52,349 nucleotides of DNA, taken from CAZFLM01 sp964519955. GTDB taxonomy: Bacteria > Armatimonadota > Chthonomonadetes > Chthonomonadales > CAJBBX01. Positions 1 to 7,828 of the stretch are shown here, piece after piece (the stretch's first letter is position 1; each line of letters opens with the position of its first letter). The DNA is taken from contig CAZFLM010000047.1 in assembly GCA_964519955.1 (NCBI GenBank), positions 1-52,349 on the forward strand, given 5' to 3'. The translations under genes and the position numbers were made by a program. The notes under the pieces were generated by a model. The model was not told where the DNA came from and searched no databases. It saw only the letters and a program-made list of their open reading frames with translations.

Positions 1-55
1 CCGCGAGGGCGGCCACACGGTCGGCGCCGGCGTCGTCACCAAGGTGATCCAGTAA
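1..55 (+). CDS. tuf: Elongation factor Tu, C-terminal end (partial)
   Basis: Only the last 17 codons are present, reading REGGHTVGAGVVTKVIQ and then TAA at 53-55. This matches the conserved EF-Tu C-terminus (GxTVGAGVVTKI). The rest lies off the left edge of the window. EF-Tu carries aminoacyl-tRNA to the ribosome. The order tuf, rpmG, tRNA-Trp, secE, nusG is the common bacterial arrangement and supports the call despite the short fragment. Confidence 0.93.
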   Translation, partial: REGGHTVGAGVVTKVIQ

Positions 56-68
56 CTTCCAGGGTAAT

Positions 69-89
69 GGGCCGGCGCTCAGCCGGCCC
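69..89 (+). terminator. Hairpin after tuf
   Basis: An 8-bp perfect GC stem (69-76 with 82-89) has a 5-nt loop and is followed by a weak T-rich stretch (CCGTTTTG). It lies between the tuf stop and rpmG. It may be a partial terminator or an RNA-processing structure, because rpmG follows closely on the same strand. Confidence 0.5.
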
Positions 90-118
90 GCTATCCGTTT
101 TGTCGTTCGAGCGAGTCG

Positions 119-283
119 ATGGCAGCCAAAGAAACCCGAATTGTGATCACTCTGGCCTGTCAGGAGTGCCGCTCCCGGAACTACGTCACGTCGAAGAACC
201 GGGTGAAGCATCCTGACCGCCTTGAGTTGAAGAAGTACTGCCCGCCCTGCCGCAAGCACACGCCGCATCGCGAGCAGAAGTAG
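119..283 (+). CDS. rpmG: 50S ribosomal protein L33
   Basis: A 54-residue basic protein starting MAAKETRIVITLACQECRSR. Two CxxC pairs (CQEC near residues 14-17 and CPPC near 44-47) form the zinc-ribbon seen in the zinc-binding form of L33. L33 binds 23S rRNA near the E site of the large subunit. The length and the C-terminal lysine are typical. It lies between tuf and tRNA-Trp, its usual position in many bacteria. Start ATG at 119. Confidence 0.95.
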   Translation: MAAKETRIVITLACQECRSRNYVTSKNRVKHPDRLELKKYCPPCRKHTPHREQK

Positions 284-313
284 CGTCCGCTGGCTCTGCC
301 AGCGTGGCGGCAC

Positions 314-390
314 AGGGGTGTAGCACAGTTGGTCAGTGCGCCCGCCTCCAAAGTGGGAGGTCGCGGGTTCGAATCCTGCCACCCCTGCCA
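314..390 (+). tRNA. trnW: tRNA-Trp (CCA anticodon)
   Basis: A full cloverleaf can be drawn. The acceptor stem AGGGGTG pairs with CACCCCT. The anticodon loop is CTCCAAA, giving anticodon CCA. The T-loop TTCGAAT is canonical. The discriminator is G and the CCA end is encoded at 388-390. It lies between rpmG and secE, the classical location of a tRNA-Trp gene. Confidence 0.97.
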
Positions 391-449
391 AATGGGCAAC
401 TGCCGGTCGGCGTAGCAAGGCCAGCAGGCGCCTCAGTGAGGAAGCATGT

Positions 450-553
450 CCGGCACGGCGGCGACACCGTGCCGGCGGCTTACACAGGGCGGGCCCTGGG
501 TCCGCCCTATCTGTCGCAGACGGTTGCGCGATTCCGCAGATATAGCCGTCTGC
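450..553 (+). promoter_or_regulatory. Three consecutive hairpins in the secE leader
   Basis: Between tRNA-Trp and secE three inverted repeats follow one another. The first has a 9-bp perfect stem (450-458 with 467-475), the second a 7-bp stem (486-492 with 502-508), and the third an 8-bp stem (516-523 with 546-553). The last ends about 10 nt before the GAGGAG ribosome-binding site of secE. They could be tRNA-processing, attenuator or terminator elements. No known riboswitch was recognised. Confidence 0.5.
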
Positions 554-572
554 GCGTCGCCGAGGAGCGAAG

Positions 573-803
573 ATGGCCGAAGGAACGTTGCCTCCCGACA
601 AGGGCGCCGCGCCCTGGGTGCGTGGACGAAGCTTTGTCCACGAGGTCGTCGTCGAACTAAAGAAGACGACATGGCCCACACCCAAGGAGGCTTGGCGTCT
701 GACGACCGTCGTGATCGGCGTCATCGTGGCCGTGGCTGTCTACATCGGCACGATCGACTATGTCCTTACCTGGCTGACCCGTCACTACGGGCTGATCAAG
801 TAG
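573..803 (+). CDS. secE: Preprotein translocase subunit SecE
   Basis: A 76-residue membrane protein. After a soluble N-terminus comes the SecE signature (VVVELKKTTWPTPKEAWRLT, about residues 25-44), including the conserved Trp-Pro. One membrane segment follows (about residues 46-68). SecE is the clamp subunit of the SecYEG protein-conducting channel in the inner membrane. GAGGAG lies just before the ATG. nusG starts 7 bases after its stop, the usual secE-nusG pair. Confidence 0.95.
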   Translation: MAEGTLPPDKGAAPWVRGRSFVHEVVVELKKTTWPTPKEAWRLTTVVIGVIVAVAVYIGTIDYVLTWLTRHYGLIK

Positions 804-810
804 GTATCCG

Positions 811-1341
811 ATGTCAACACAACGGCACTGGTATCCGGTGCACACCTACTCTGGGCACGAGAAGAAGGTCATGACCAACATCCTCCGCCAGGCGGAGGCG
901 CGCAGCTTGCGCGGCAAGATCTTCGACATCAAGGTGCCGGAAGAGGTCGAGGTCCGTACCCGCGGAGGGAAGCGGACCGAGGTCAAGCGCAAGGTATTCC
1001 CGGGCTATGTCCTCATCGACATGGTGCTCGATGAAGACACCTGGTACCTCGTCAAGTCCACCACCGGGGTCATCAACTTCGTGACCGCCGGCAACAAGCC
1101 CGTTCCGCTTCAGGACAAGGAAGTGGCGGCCCTCCTCCAGTCGGACGAGGGAGCGCCGCAGAGGCCCCGCGTCCAGTGGAGCAAGGGCGATGTCATCCGC
1201 GTCATCTCCGGTCCGTTCGCCGACTTCACCGGCAAGATCGAGGAAGTCAACATCGACAAGGAGAAGCTGCGGGTCTTCATCTCCATCTTTGGGCGCGAGA
1301 CGCCGGTGGAACTCGAGTTCACCCAGGTGGAAAAGGCGTAG
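811..1341 (+). CDS. nusG: Transcription termination/antitermination factor NusG
   Basis: A 176-residue protein with the NGN domain in the first ~110 residues (WYPVHTYSGHEKKV, then VFPGYVLIDMVLDEDTW). A KOW domain follows near residues 124-150 (KGDVIRVISGPFADFTGKIE). NusG binds RNA polymerase and links it to Rho or to the ribosomal S10 protein. The length is close to the usual ~180 residues. It is co-transcribed with secE and sits upstream of rplK, as in most bacteria. Confidence 0.97.
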   Translation: MSTQRHWYPVHTYSGHEKKVMTNILRQAEARSLRGKIFDIKVPEEVEVRTRGGKRTEVKRKVFPGYVLIDMVLDEDTWYLVKSTTGVINFVTAGNKPVPLQDKEVAALLQSDEGAPQRPRVQWSKGDVIRVISGPFADFTGKIEEVNIDKEKLRVFISIFGRETPVELEFTQVEKA

Positions 1342-1390
1342 CGAGAGCCGTAGAGCCGGTTCCCGCGCACATACGAGTCGGAGGCGCTTC

Positions 1391-1816
1391 GTGGCGAAGA
1401 AAGTAACCGCCGTCGTCAAGCTGCAGATCGCGGCAGGCAAGGCCACCCCGGCCCCGCCTGTCGGGTCCACGCTTGGACCGTACGGCATCAACATGATGGA
1501 GTTCATCAAGACCTACAACGAGCGCACCTCGTCGCAGGTCGGCTCCATCGTGCCCGTGGAGATCACGATCTTCGAGGATCGGTCCTTCACGTTTGTCACC
1601 AAAACCCCGCCCGCCGCGGACCTCATCAAGAAGGCCGCCGGCATCACCGCTGGATCGGGTGTGCCGAACAAGCAGATCGTGGGCAAGCTCACCAGCGATC
1701 AGGTGCGTCAGATCGCCGAGACCAAGATGCCCGACCTGAACGCGAACGACATCGAGGCGGCCATGAAGGTCATCGCCGGCACCGCCCGCTCGATGGGCGT
1801 CGCGATCGAGGGCTAG
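1391..1816 (+). CDS. rplK: 50S ribosomal protein L11
   Basis: A 141-residue protein from a GTG start at 1391, with GGAG 6 bases upstream. It opens AKKVTAVVKLQIAAGKATPAPP and shows the L11 N-terminal signature (PVGSTLGPYGINMMEF) and the C-terminal rRNA-binding part (TKMPDLNANDIEAAMKVI). L11 forms the GTPase-associated centre with 23S rRNA. It lies 49 bases after nusG and 70 before rplA. Confidence 0.97.
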   Translation: MAKKVTAVVKLQIAAGKATPAPPVGSTLGPYGINMMEFIKTYNERTSSQVGSIVPVEITIFEDRSFTFVTKTPPAADLIKKAAGITAGSGVPNKQIVGKLTSDQVRQIAETKMPDLNANDIEAAMKVIAGTARSMGVAIEG

Positions 1817-1886
1817 CCCCGGAGCCGTCCGGGGACGGACCACGTGGGAGGCGCTCAGGCGCCGCTTGCACCACAGGAGATAGCAG

Positions 1887-2654
1887 ATGCCAGGACCCAA
1901 GTACAGCACGCGTCAGCGCCGCGAGGCCAAGGTCGGCAAGACGCGCCACAGCAAGCGCTACACCACCATCGCGAAGCAGGTTACCCGCGACGCCGAACTC
2001 CCCATCGAGGAAGCCCTCGCCAAGGTCAAGGAACTCGCCAGCGCGAAGTTCGACGAGACGGTCGAGGCCGCTGTCAACCTCGGCGTCGACCCCCGCCACG
2101 GCGACCAGATGGTCCGCGGCACGGTTAACCTCCCGTTCGGCACCGGCAAGTCCCGCAAGGTCGCCGTGTTCGCCAAGGGCGAGCGCGCCGACGCGGCCCG
2201 CGAGGCCGGTGCGGACGAAGTGGGCGCCGAGGACCTCGTCGAGCGCATCCAGAAGGGCTGGGCCGGCTGGACTAGCTTCGACCTGTTCGTTGCGTCCCCC
2301 GACATGATGCCGCTGGTCGGTCGCCTGGGAAGCATCCTCAAGCAGAAGATGCCGAACCCGAAGGCCGGCACCGTCACGCCGAACATCGCGCAGGTGGTGA
2401 AGGACATCAAGGGCGCCAGCCGCGCCGAGTACCGCGTCGAGAAGGCCGGTATCATCCACTGCCCCATCGGCAAGTCGAGCTTCACGGTCGAGCAGCTCCA
2501 GACCAATCTGCTGACGCTGCTGAACGCGCTGATCAAGGCCAAGCCGGCCGCCGCCAAGGGCCGCTACCTGAAGCGCATCACCGTCTGCTCCACCATGGGC
2601 GTCGGCGTCGGCATCGATGTGGCGATTGCCCAGAAGACCGCCGAGCGGATCTAG
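1887..2654 (+). CDS. rplA: 50S ribosomal protein L1
   Basis: A 255-residue protein with the L1 core (SAKFDETVEAAVNLGVDPRH, then GTVNLPFGTGK). The second L1 motif (SPDMMPLVGRLGSILKQKMPNPKAG) covers about residues 132-156. L1 forms the mobile stalk that moves E-site tRNA, and in many bacteria it represses its own mRNA. The N-terminus is about 20 residues longer than in many homologues and very basic. The operon stops here at a strong hairpin; rplJ and rplL do not follow. Confidence 0.96.
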   Translation: MPGPKYSTRQRREAKVGKTRHSKRYTTIAKQVTRDAELPIEEALAKVKELASAKFDETVEAAVNLGVDPRHGDQMVRGTVNLPFGTGKSRKVAVFAKGERADAAREAGADEVGAEDLVERIQKGWAGWTSFDLFVASPDMMPLVGRLGSILKQKMPNPKAGTVTPNIAQVVKDIKGASRAEYRVEKAGIIHCPIGKSSFTVEQLQTNLLTLLNALIKAKPAAAKGRYLKRITVCSTMGVGVGIDVAIAQKTAERI

Positions 2655-2676
2655 CCGCGCCTGTTCGAAGCAGTCC

Positions 2677-2712
2677 CATCGCCCCGGCCCGCGCATGCGG
2701 GCCGGGGCGATG
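2677..2712 (+). terminator. Strong hairpin ending the nusG-rplKA operon
   Basis: A perfect 16-bp GC-rich stem (2677-2692 with 2697-2712) with a GCAT loop begins 22 bases after the rplA stop. There is no clear U-tract. The stability and position argue for an operon terminator or an mRNA 3'-end stabiliser. Confidence 0.75.
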
Positions 2713-2793
2713 TGCATTCCGTCTCACCTCGAAACCCCGGTCCCCTCCCCTCCGTCTGTCCGCCGGAACCTATCCGAACGGGAGAAACACGCC

Positions 2794-3609
2794 ATGAACC
2801 CCCTCGTCGCGCTCGCCGCCGTGCCGCTGCTGGCCGGATGCACCTTCAAGGCCACCGTGACGCCCCAACACCCGGCGGCGCCCAGCGGCTCGACCACGAT
2901 CAAGGTGGGCCACAAGGACGAGCCACCGATCGCCGGCTCGGGCGTGCTCCGAACGGAGACGCGCACAGTCGGCGCCTTCCGGCGCATCCGCCTGGAAGGT
3001 GTGGCCGCCCTGAAGGTCACCGTTGGCCCTGCCGTCTCGCTCCAGATTGAGGCCGACGACAACCTGCTGCCGATCATCGCCACGGCTGTCCAGGGCGAGA
3101 CGCTGGTCGTCAGCGAGAGCAGGTCGATCAGCACGAAGCACGGCATCACCGTAACCGTTACCACGCCCGAGTTGGTGGGCATCGAACAGGCCGGAGCCGG
3201 CGCGTTCGATGTGAAGGGCGTGACCGGCGACGAGTTCGCCATCGACGTGTCGGGCGTGGGCGGCGTCCTGCTTGCAGGCAGCGCGAAGCGGATGAAGGTC
3301 GACACATCCGGCGCGGCCGGCATAGGCCTGAGCGGGCTCGATGTGCGCATCAAGGGCGTGGGCGGCATCGCGGCCACCGGACGCGCGGGACAGCTCGAGG
3401 CCTCGCTATCGGGGGCGGGCGCACTGGAGGCCTACGACCTGGCCGTCAAGGACGCCAAGGTCAGCGTGAGCGGGGTCGGCGGAGCGCGCGTGAACCCCTC
3501 GGGCTCCCTCGACGCCTCGGTCTCCGGCATCGGCGGCATCGTCTACCGCGGCAACCCAGCCTCTCTCAAGAAGGACGTCAGCGGGTTGGGCGCGGTCGTT
3601 CCCGAGTAG
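2794..3609 (+). CDS. DUF2807 (GIN-domain) putative auto-adhesin lipoprotein
   Basis: A 271-residue protein from ATG 2794, behind a GGGAG site. A short signal ends in a lipobox (LLAGC, Cys about residue 13), so it is probably membrane-anchored. The body matches the DUF2807 pattern: a GSGVLRTETRTVGAFRRIRL opening followed by repeated Gly/Ser/Ala-rich strands (SGVGGV, SGAAGIG, SGAGAL, SGIGGI) that form a beta-solenoid in known family members. The cellular role of the family is unsettled; surface adhesion is often proposed. It is a single gene downstream of the ribosomal terminator. Confidence 0.85.
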   Translation: MNPLVALAAVPLLAGCTFKATVTPQHPAAPSGSTTIKVGHKDEPPIAGSGVLRTETRTVGAFRRIRLEGVAALKVTVGPAVSLQIEADDNLLPIIATAVQGETLVVSESRSISTKHGITVTVTTPELVGIEQAGAGAFDVKGVTGDEFAIDVSGVGGVLLAGSAKRMKVDTSGAAGIGLSGLDVRIKGVGGIAATGRAGQLEASLSGAGALEAYDLAVKDAKVSVSGVGGARVNPSGSLDASVSGIGGIVYRGNPASLKKDVSGLGAVVPE

Positions 3610-3702
3610 CCCAACCAGACCGCCAGGCCAGATCCGCCGCATCGCCGCGTCAGGCGGGCACGCTCTTGTGCCCGCCTGCTCGCTGCCCCGCAATACTCCC
3701 CC

Positions 3703-3731
3703 TTGACACCGCACTCTGGCTCCGATATACT
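3703..3731 (+). promoter_or_regulatory. Sigma-70 type promoter of the LacI-family gene
   Basis: TTGACA at 3703-3708 and TATACT at 3726-3731 are separated by exactly 17 bases. This is one of the two best consensus promoters in the window. Transcription should start near 3738-3740, just before or within the operator at 3742-3757. Confidence 0.85.
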
Positions 3732-3741
3732 GTGACCGGTT

Positions 3742-3757
3742 GGTGAAACGTATCACC
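3742..3757 (+). promoter_or_regulatory. LacI-family operator overlapping the start of transcription
   Basis: The 16-bp sequence GGTGAAACGTATCACC is nearly palindromic. It contains TGAAACGTATCA, one base from the common LacI/GalR-family operator TGAAACGTTTCA with its central CpG. It lies about 11 bases after the -10 box and 26 before the regulator's GTG. Autorepression by the downstream gene is the simplest reading. Confidence 0.8.
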
Positions 3758-3782
3758 ATGACCGGGAACTGAGGAACCACGC

Positions 3783-4850
3783 GTGGAATCGCAGCCGCCA
3801 CCGCCAGCCAGACGGGGACCATCGCCCACCATACGAGACGTCGCCGCCCTCGCCGGCGTCTCGGTCACGTCCGTTTCGTACGTGTTGGGGGCCGCCCCCA
3901 GCGCCCGGATCGGCGCGGCCACGCGAGCACGCATCCTCGAGGCCGCGGCGCAGTTGAAGTACCGGCCGAACGCCATCGCCAAGGCCATGGTGTCTGGCCG
4001 CACCCACACGGTGGGCGTGTACGAGCCCCACGCAGAGGAGTCGGCCCTGGCCAACGACTGGTCGGTGGAGGTCATGCGGGGCATTGCCGAGGAGCTGCGG
4101 CGCCATCACACGCACCTGCTGCTGTATAGCTGCGACAACGCCACCGAGGCCGATCCGGACCTGTTCCTCGATGCCCGCGTCGACGGCCTGCTCGTCCTCG
4201 CCCCCCACCTCACCGACCGGTTGGCGCTCCAGGTGTCGGGCGCAGGACTACCGACGGTGCTTGTGGGCGGACGCCCAACCGGCGGCCCACTGCTGGGCTG
4301 GGTCGACGCGGACAACGAGGCGGGCGCGCGCAACGCCGTCGAGCATCTGATCGCCAACGGGCACCGTGTGATCGCCCATCTGCGCGGGACGGTCGGGTCG
4401 AGCAACGCGGCCGACCGCGAGCGCGGCTACGAGGCTGCGCTGCGAGCCGCCGGCCTGCCCGTCGTGCCCGACCTGGTGGCCGACGCCGACTTCGCCGAGC
4501 CCGACGGCTACCGGGCCATGGTACAACTGCTGGCTCGGTCGCCGCGCCCCACGGCGGTGTTCGCCTGCAACGATCCGGCGGCCATCGGGGCGCTGCGCGC
4601 CTGCAGCGACCATGGACGGCGCGTGCCCGATGATGTGGCGATCGTTGGGTTCGACGGCAACCGGCTCGGAGAGTTCACGCAGCCCGCGCTCACGACAGTC
4701 CGGCAGCCGATGGAGCATCTGGGCCGGGAGGCGGCCGCGATGCTGCTCGCGCTGGTGTCGCAGGGCGCCGACGCCGCGGTGAAGCGGCGCGTGCTTCCGT
4801 GCACCGTCGTCGTGCGCGGCTCAAGCGGGCCGCCGACGCACGAGGACTAG
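3783..4850 (+). CDS. LacI/GalR-family transcriptional regulator
   Basis: A 355-residue protein from GTG 3783 (GAGG 9 bases upstream). The N-terminal helix-turn-helix reads TIRDVAALAGVSVTSVSYVL at residues 16-35, followed by the hinge (YRPNAIAKAMVSGRTHTVGV). A periplasmic-binding-protein-like domain follows (FACNDPAAIGALRA, then VAIVGFDG), as used by the family to sense a sugar or related ligand. The ligand cannot be told from sequence. A consensus promoter and operator lie directly upstream. The next gene on the same strand is a DUF1559 protein, so a role in carbohydrate or surface functions is possible. Confidence 0.93.
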   Translation: MESQPPPPARRGPSPTIRDVAALAGVSVTSVSYVLGAAPSARIGAATRARILEAAAQLKYRPNAIAKAMVSGRTHTVGVYEPHAEESALANDWSVEVMRGIAEELRRHHTHLLLYSCDNATEADPDLFLDARVDGLLVLAPHLTDRLALQVSGAGLPTVLVGGRPTGGPLLGWVDADNEAGARNAVEHLIANGHRVIAHLRGTVGSSNAADRERGYEAALRAAGLPVVPDLVADADFAEPDGYRAMVQLLARSPRPTAVFACNDPAAIGALRACSDHGRRVPDDVAIVGFDGNRLGEFTQPALTTVRQPMEHLGREAAAMLLALVSQGADAAVKRRVLPCTVVVRGSSGPPTHED

Positions 4851-5058
4851 GGATCGCGCGCCTTGCTCCGCTCGGCGAGTCTCCGTACCCAGAGGAGGTG
4901 ATGCAGTCCGCCCAGATTCGAGTTCCTGCGGTCGGGCCTATGACGCCCGGCCGGCAGTGCTCTGCGGGACGTCGGCCACGTGGTTGACGCCATCGGGAGG
5001 TGGCACCGGCAAGAGCCCGCAGCTACGATGCTTGCGGCCCACACTGAGGAGGGAAGCG

Positions 5059-5865
5059 ATGTCACGACGTGCGTTCACGCTGATCGAGCTGCTTGTTGTT
5101 ATCGCGATTATCGCGATTTTGGCGGCCATTCTGTTCCCCGTCTTCGCCCAAGCGCGTGAGCAGGCCCGGCGGACCATGTGCTTGAGCAACGTCAAGCAGA
5201 TCGCCACCGGGATGCATATGTACATCCAGGACTTCGACGAGACAACGCCCGCGGTGATCCACTACAGCGGGCACACCGACGACCCCGACTTCTGGGTCAT
5301 CATCCAGCCCTATGTGAAGAACGTCCAGTTGTTCTACTGCCCCGATCGAACCGAATGGGCGATGCCGACCGGCGACGACTGCGGCGGTCAGTCGACCTTC
5401 AACCCGCTGCAGCGCTGCATCGGCTATGGCTACAACTGGAGCATCCTCTCCAACTCCCGCCTGGGCCTCATCGATCACCGCGAGAACTTCACGGGTGGGT
5501 ATATCGAGACCGGCGTGGCGCTCGCGGCGGTGGTGGCCCCCGCGGACACCTTCGCCTATGGCGATACCGGCGACAACCCGCGCTACACGATCTGCTCCAA
5601 CTACATCTTCCAGTACTACATCAATGCCACATCGAACGGCCAGATGCGGCATGGCGGCAAGTTGAACATGGCATTCGTCGACGGCCACGCCAAGTCGGTG
5701 GCGTTCAAGGCTGGCGTGCTCTCGGGCGTGGGAGTCATGGGCATGCCGAAGAGCACCGCCGACGCAGCGAAGTGGTGCCGCGACCCGAGCCTAGCGGCGA
5801 ACGGCCTGTCATGCCAGGACTGGGCGGCGTGGATCAACACCAACACGACCTGGTTCACCGACTAG
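5059..5865 (+). CDS. DUF1559 (H-X9-DG) prepilin-like protein
   Basis: A 268-residue protein from ATG 5059 behind GAGGAGGGAAG. The N-terminus is a type IV prepilin/pseudopilin methylation motif (RRAFTLIELLVVIAIIAILA), with cleavage expected before the Phe. A C-terminal HGGKLNMAFVDG gives the H-X9-DG signature of the family. The middle contains several Cys (CPDRTEW, DDCGGQ, QRC) that may pair. Such proteins are abundant in Planctomycetota, Armatimonadota and relatives, and are thought to be pseudopilins of type II secretion or pilus-like systems. The substrate is unknown. Confidence 0.92.
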   Translation: MSRRAFTLIELLVVIAIIAILAAILFPVFAQAREQARRTMCLSNVKQIATGMHMYIQDFDETTPAVIHYSGHTDDPDFWVIIQPYVKNVQLFYCPDRTEWAMPTGDDCGGQSTFNPLQRCIGYGYNWSILSNSRLGLIDHRENFTGGYIETGVALAAVVAPADTFAYGDTGDNPRYTICSNYIFQYYINATSNGQMRHGGKLNMAFVDGHAKSVAFKAGVLSGVGVMGMPKSTADAAKWCRDPSLAANGLSCQDWAAWINTNTTWFTD

Positions 5866-5963
5866 CCCGACATGCGCACGCGGAGGAGGGCGGCGGCTGA
5901 CGGACGCCCGCCGTTCTCCGCCGCCAACGAGGCGACGCCCACAACAGAACGGGAGGTCGATCC

Positions 5964-6221
5964 GTGGTCCGCAGATCCACCCCAGTTGGCAAGGCGTGCG
6001 GTCTTCTCGCGCTGTGCATGCTGTTGGCGGGCTGCCATGCCGGGTCCGCGCCCGCGCCGCCCACGACGCCGGAGCAGAGGAAGGCGCAGCTCGATCAGCA
6101 GATAGGCAAGATCAACGCCGACGCGAACCGCACAGCGGAGCAGAAAGCGAGAGACACCGAGATCCTGCGGTCCCTGGCGGCCGAAAGCCAGGTCGGCCGG
6201 ACCGCTGCCCAGGCAAAGTAA
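5964..6221 (+). CDS. Small lipoprotein of unknown function
   Basis: An 85-residue protein from GTG 5964 with GGGAGG upstream. It has a basic start, a hydrophobic segment and a lipobox (LLALCMLLAGC, Cys about residue 24). The mature part is short, charged and probably helical (QRKAQLDQQIGKINADANRT). No family was recognised. It follows the DUF1559 gene by about 100 bases, with no terminator seen between them. Confidence 0.7.
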   Translation: MVRRSTPVGKACGLLALCMLLAGCHAGSAPAPPTTPEQRKAQLDQQIGKINADANRTAEQKARDTEILRSLAAESQVGRTAAQAK

Positions 6222-6527
6222 CGCCGCCCCCCCGGTATCGAGGTCTCCCCCCCGGAACGCGGCCGGCACTCACCGACGAGTGCCGGCCCCGGGCTTGTGC
6301 CGTCCCCGCTGCCGCCGACCACGTACGCAGGCGCCCACGGAAAGCAGGAGTTCCGGCGCCGATGGCTGACTAGAGAGAGACGCTGTTCTCTCGACTCGCC
6401 GCCGGAGCGGCAACGTCGCCGCGAGCCACTCGTCAGCCGTGACGCCGATGATGGAGGCATCCCCGGGCCGAGCCGCGGAACCCGCGGCTCGTCTGCCAGC
6501 GGGCCGCCTCCGAAGGGGGAAGACACG
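6222..6527 (+). other. Intergenic leader with hairpins, no gene
   Basis: This 306-base stretch contains no convincing coding region. It has several inverted repeats, the clearest a 9-bp perfect stem at 6470-6478 with 6482-6490 (loop AAC) and a GAGAG...CTCTC stem near 6372-6394. It ends in the GGGGGAAG ribosome-binding site of the next gene. It may be a structured 5' leader; I could not match it to a known riboswitch. Confidence 0.4.
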
Positions 6528-7823
6528 ATGCTGCCACTCCAGCCGAGCACAGCCGTTCGCGTCCTGATGACGGCGATCGTCACGGGGGCCGCCTGCGGGA
6601 ACGCCGCGGCGCAGGCGCCCACGACGACGTCCTACGATCCAACGAAGTGCCTGCGTGCGACCAAGGGACCGCGCATCGGCGACATGTGGGAGCAGGAGTA
6701 CTTCTGGCTCTCCAGCAGCCGTCTGCTCGTCCTGACGCACAACCCTCAGCACGTGCTCGCCGACGACAAGGTCTCCCCGGAAGCACCGGTCACCACGCCA
6801 TCGCACTTCATGGCGCTGCTGGCGGACTATCCGAACGGGCCGGTCCGGTTGGCCACCTACCTCAACGGCCGCTACGCCGACCTGCTCCACGGCGAGCAGA
6901 ACGAGTGGCACCACTACGGCGACGTGCGCGAACCGGCGCCGCACCAGGAGATCGCTCCGCCAGAGACCAGGTACTCGCCGCCCAGATGCACTGTGTCGCC
7001 AAACGGGGAGTGGATGCTGTTCTACCAGTCAGACGCTCACGCATGGATCGTGGGCTCGCTCTCGGGCCCGCGCAAGGCCGTGTGGCAGCAGCCCGGCGAG
7101 ACGCCGAACCCCGTCATCTGGAAGCGCGACTCCCGCCACTGGCTGGAGTTGGTCACCGTGCTGAACGACAAGTACCAGCGCCCGGAGTCCAGCCACATCG
7201 TCGAGCACGACGTGGACAACCCCGGATGGTCGGCCGAGTACGTGTTGAGCGAGGCCGTGAGGGGCAACCCTGTCGGCTTCACCGACGCCGGCAACCTCAT
7301 CACGGTTGAGCCACTCTCCGATCTCGAGCACCATCAGACCTATTCGTTCTTCGTCGTCCGCTTCGATCGGAAGAACAACGACGGGAGCCCGCTGCCCGCC
7401 ACCCAGACGCAGCTCGCGACGATCAACTACGGCATCAGCATGCCCAAGATGTCAGGCATGTTCGCCCACGTCGAGGAATGCTGCATGACGCGCGCCGGCG
7501 ACAGACTGGCTCTGATCGTGGGGGCGTTTCCGGAGACGTGCGGCCGCATGCCCCATGGCTCGCACGAGTACCACGTGTACACCTTCGATCTACGGCGCTG
7601 GCTATGCGAGGAGATCGGCCAGATGCCCCGCAACATGAGGGTCTGCAGCACGCCAGAGGAGGCCATGGCCAAGCCGATCGGCATCATCGAGGGCGCGCCG
7701 GTTCACTGGCAGTGGATGCCCGACGGCAAGCGGCTGAGCTTCGCGCTCGATGAGGTGCTCTACACGATGCCGGTGCCGGCCCAGGCCGAGCCGCCGACGC
7801 CGCGGCACCCGCAGTCGCCGTAG
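6528..7823 (+). CDS. Secreted protein of unknown function, possible beta-propeller
   Basis: A 431-residue protein from ATG 6528. The N-terminus is a likely signal peptide (hydrophobic, ending near AAAQA, about residue 29). The body has scattered PD40/TolB-like turns, such as CTVSPNGEWMLFYQ, PVIWKRDSRHWLEL and WQWMPDGKRLSFAL, which suggest a WD40-like beta-propeller. The C-terminus is Pro-rich. No catalytic motif was recognised and the repeat match is weak, so the fold is inference. It converges with the next gene, whose stop is 6 bases away. Confidence 0.65.
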   Translation: MLPLQPSTAVRVLMTAIVTGAACGNAAAQAPTTTSYDPTKCLRATKGPRIGDMWEQEYFWLSSSRLLVLTHNPQHVLADDKVSPEAPVTTPSHFMALLADYPNGPVRLATYLNGRYADLLHGEQNEWHHYGDVREPAPHQEIAPPETRYSPPRCTVSPNGEWMLFYQSDAHAWIVGSLSGPRKAVWQQPGETPNPVIWKRDSRHWLELVTVLNDKYQRPESSHIVEHDVDNPGWSAEYVLSEAVRGNPVGFTDAGNLITVEPLSDLEHHQTYSFFVVRFDRKNNDGSPLPATQTQLATINYGISMPKMSGMFAHVEECCMTRAGDRLALIVGAFPETCGRMPHGSHEYHVYTFDLRRWLCEEIGQMPRNMRVCSTPEEAMAKPIGIIEGAPVHWQWMPDGKRLSFALDEVLYTMPVPAQAEPPTPRHPQSP

Positions 7824-7828
7824 CCGCC

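Noticed and set aside
4851..5058. Short frame between the LacI gene and the DUF1559 gene
   Set aside because: A 62-codon frame overlaps the LacI 3' end, lacks a ribosome site and has no recognisable features.
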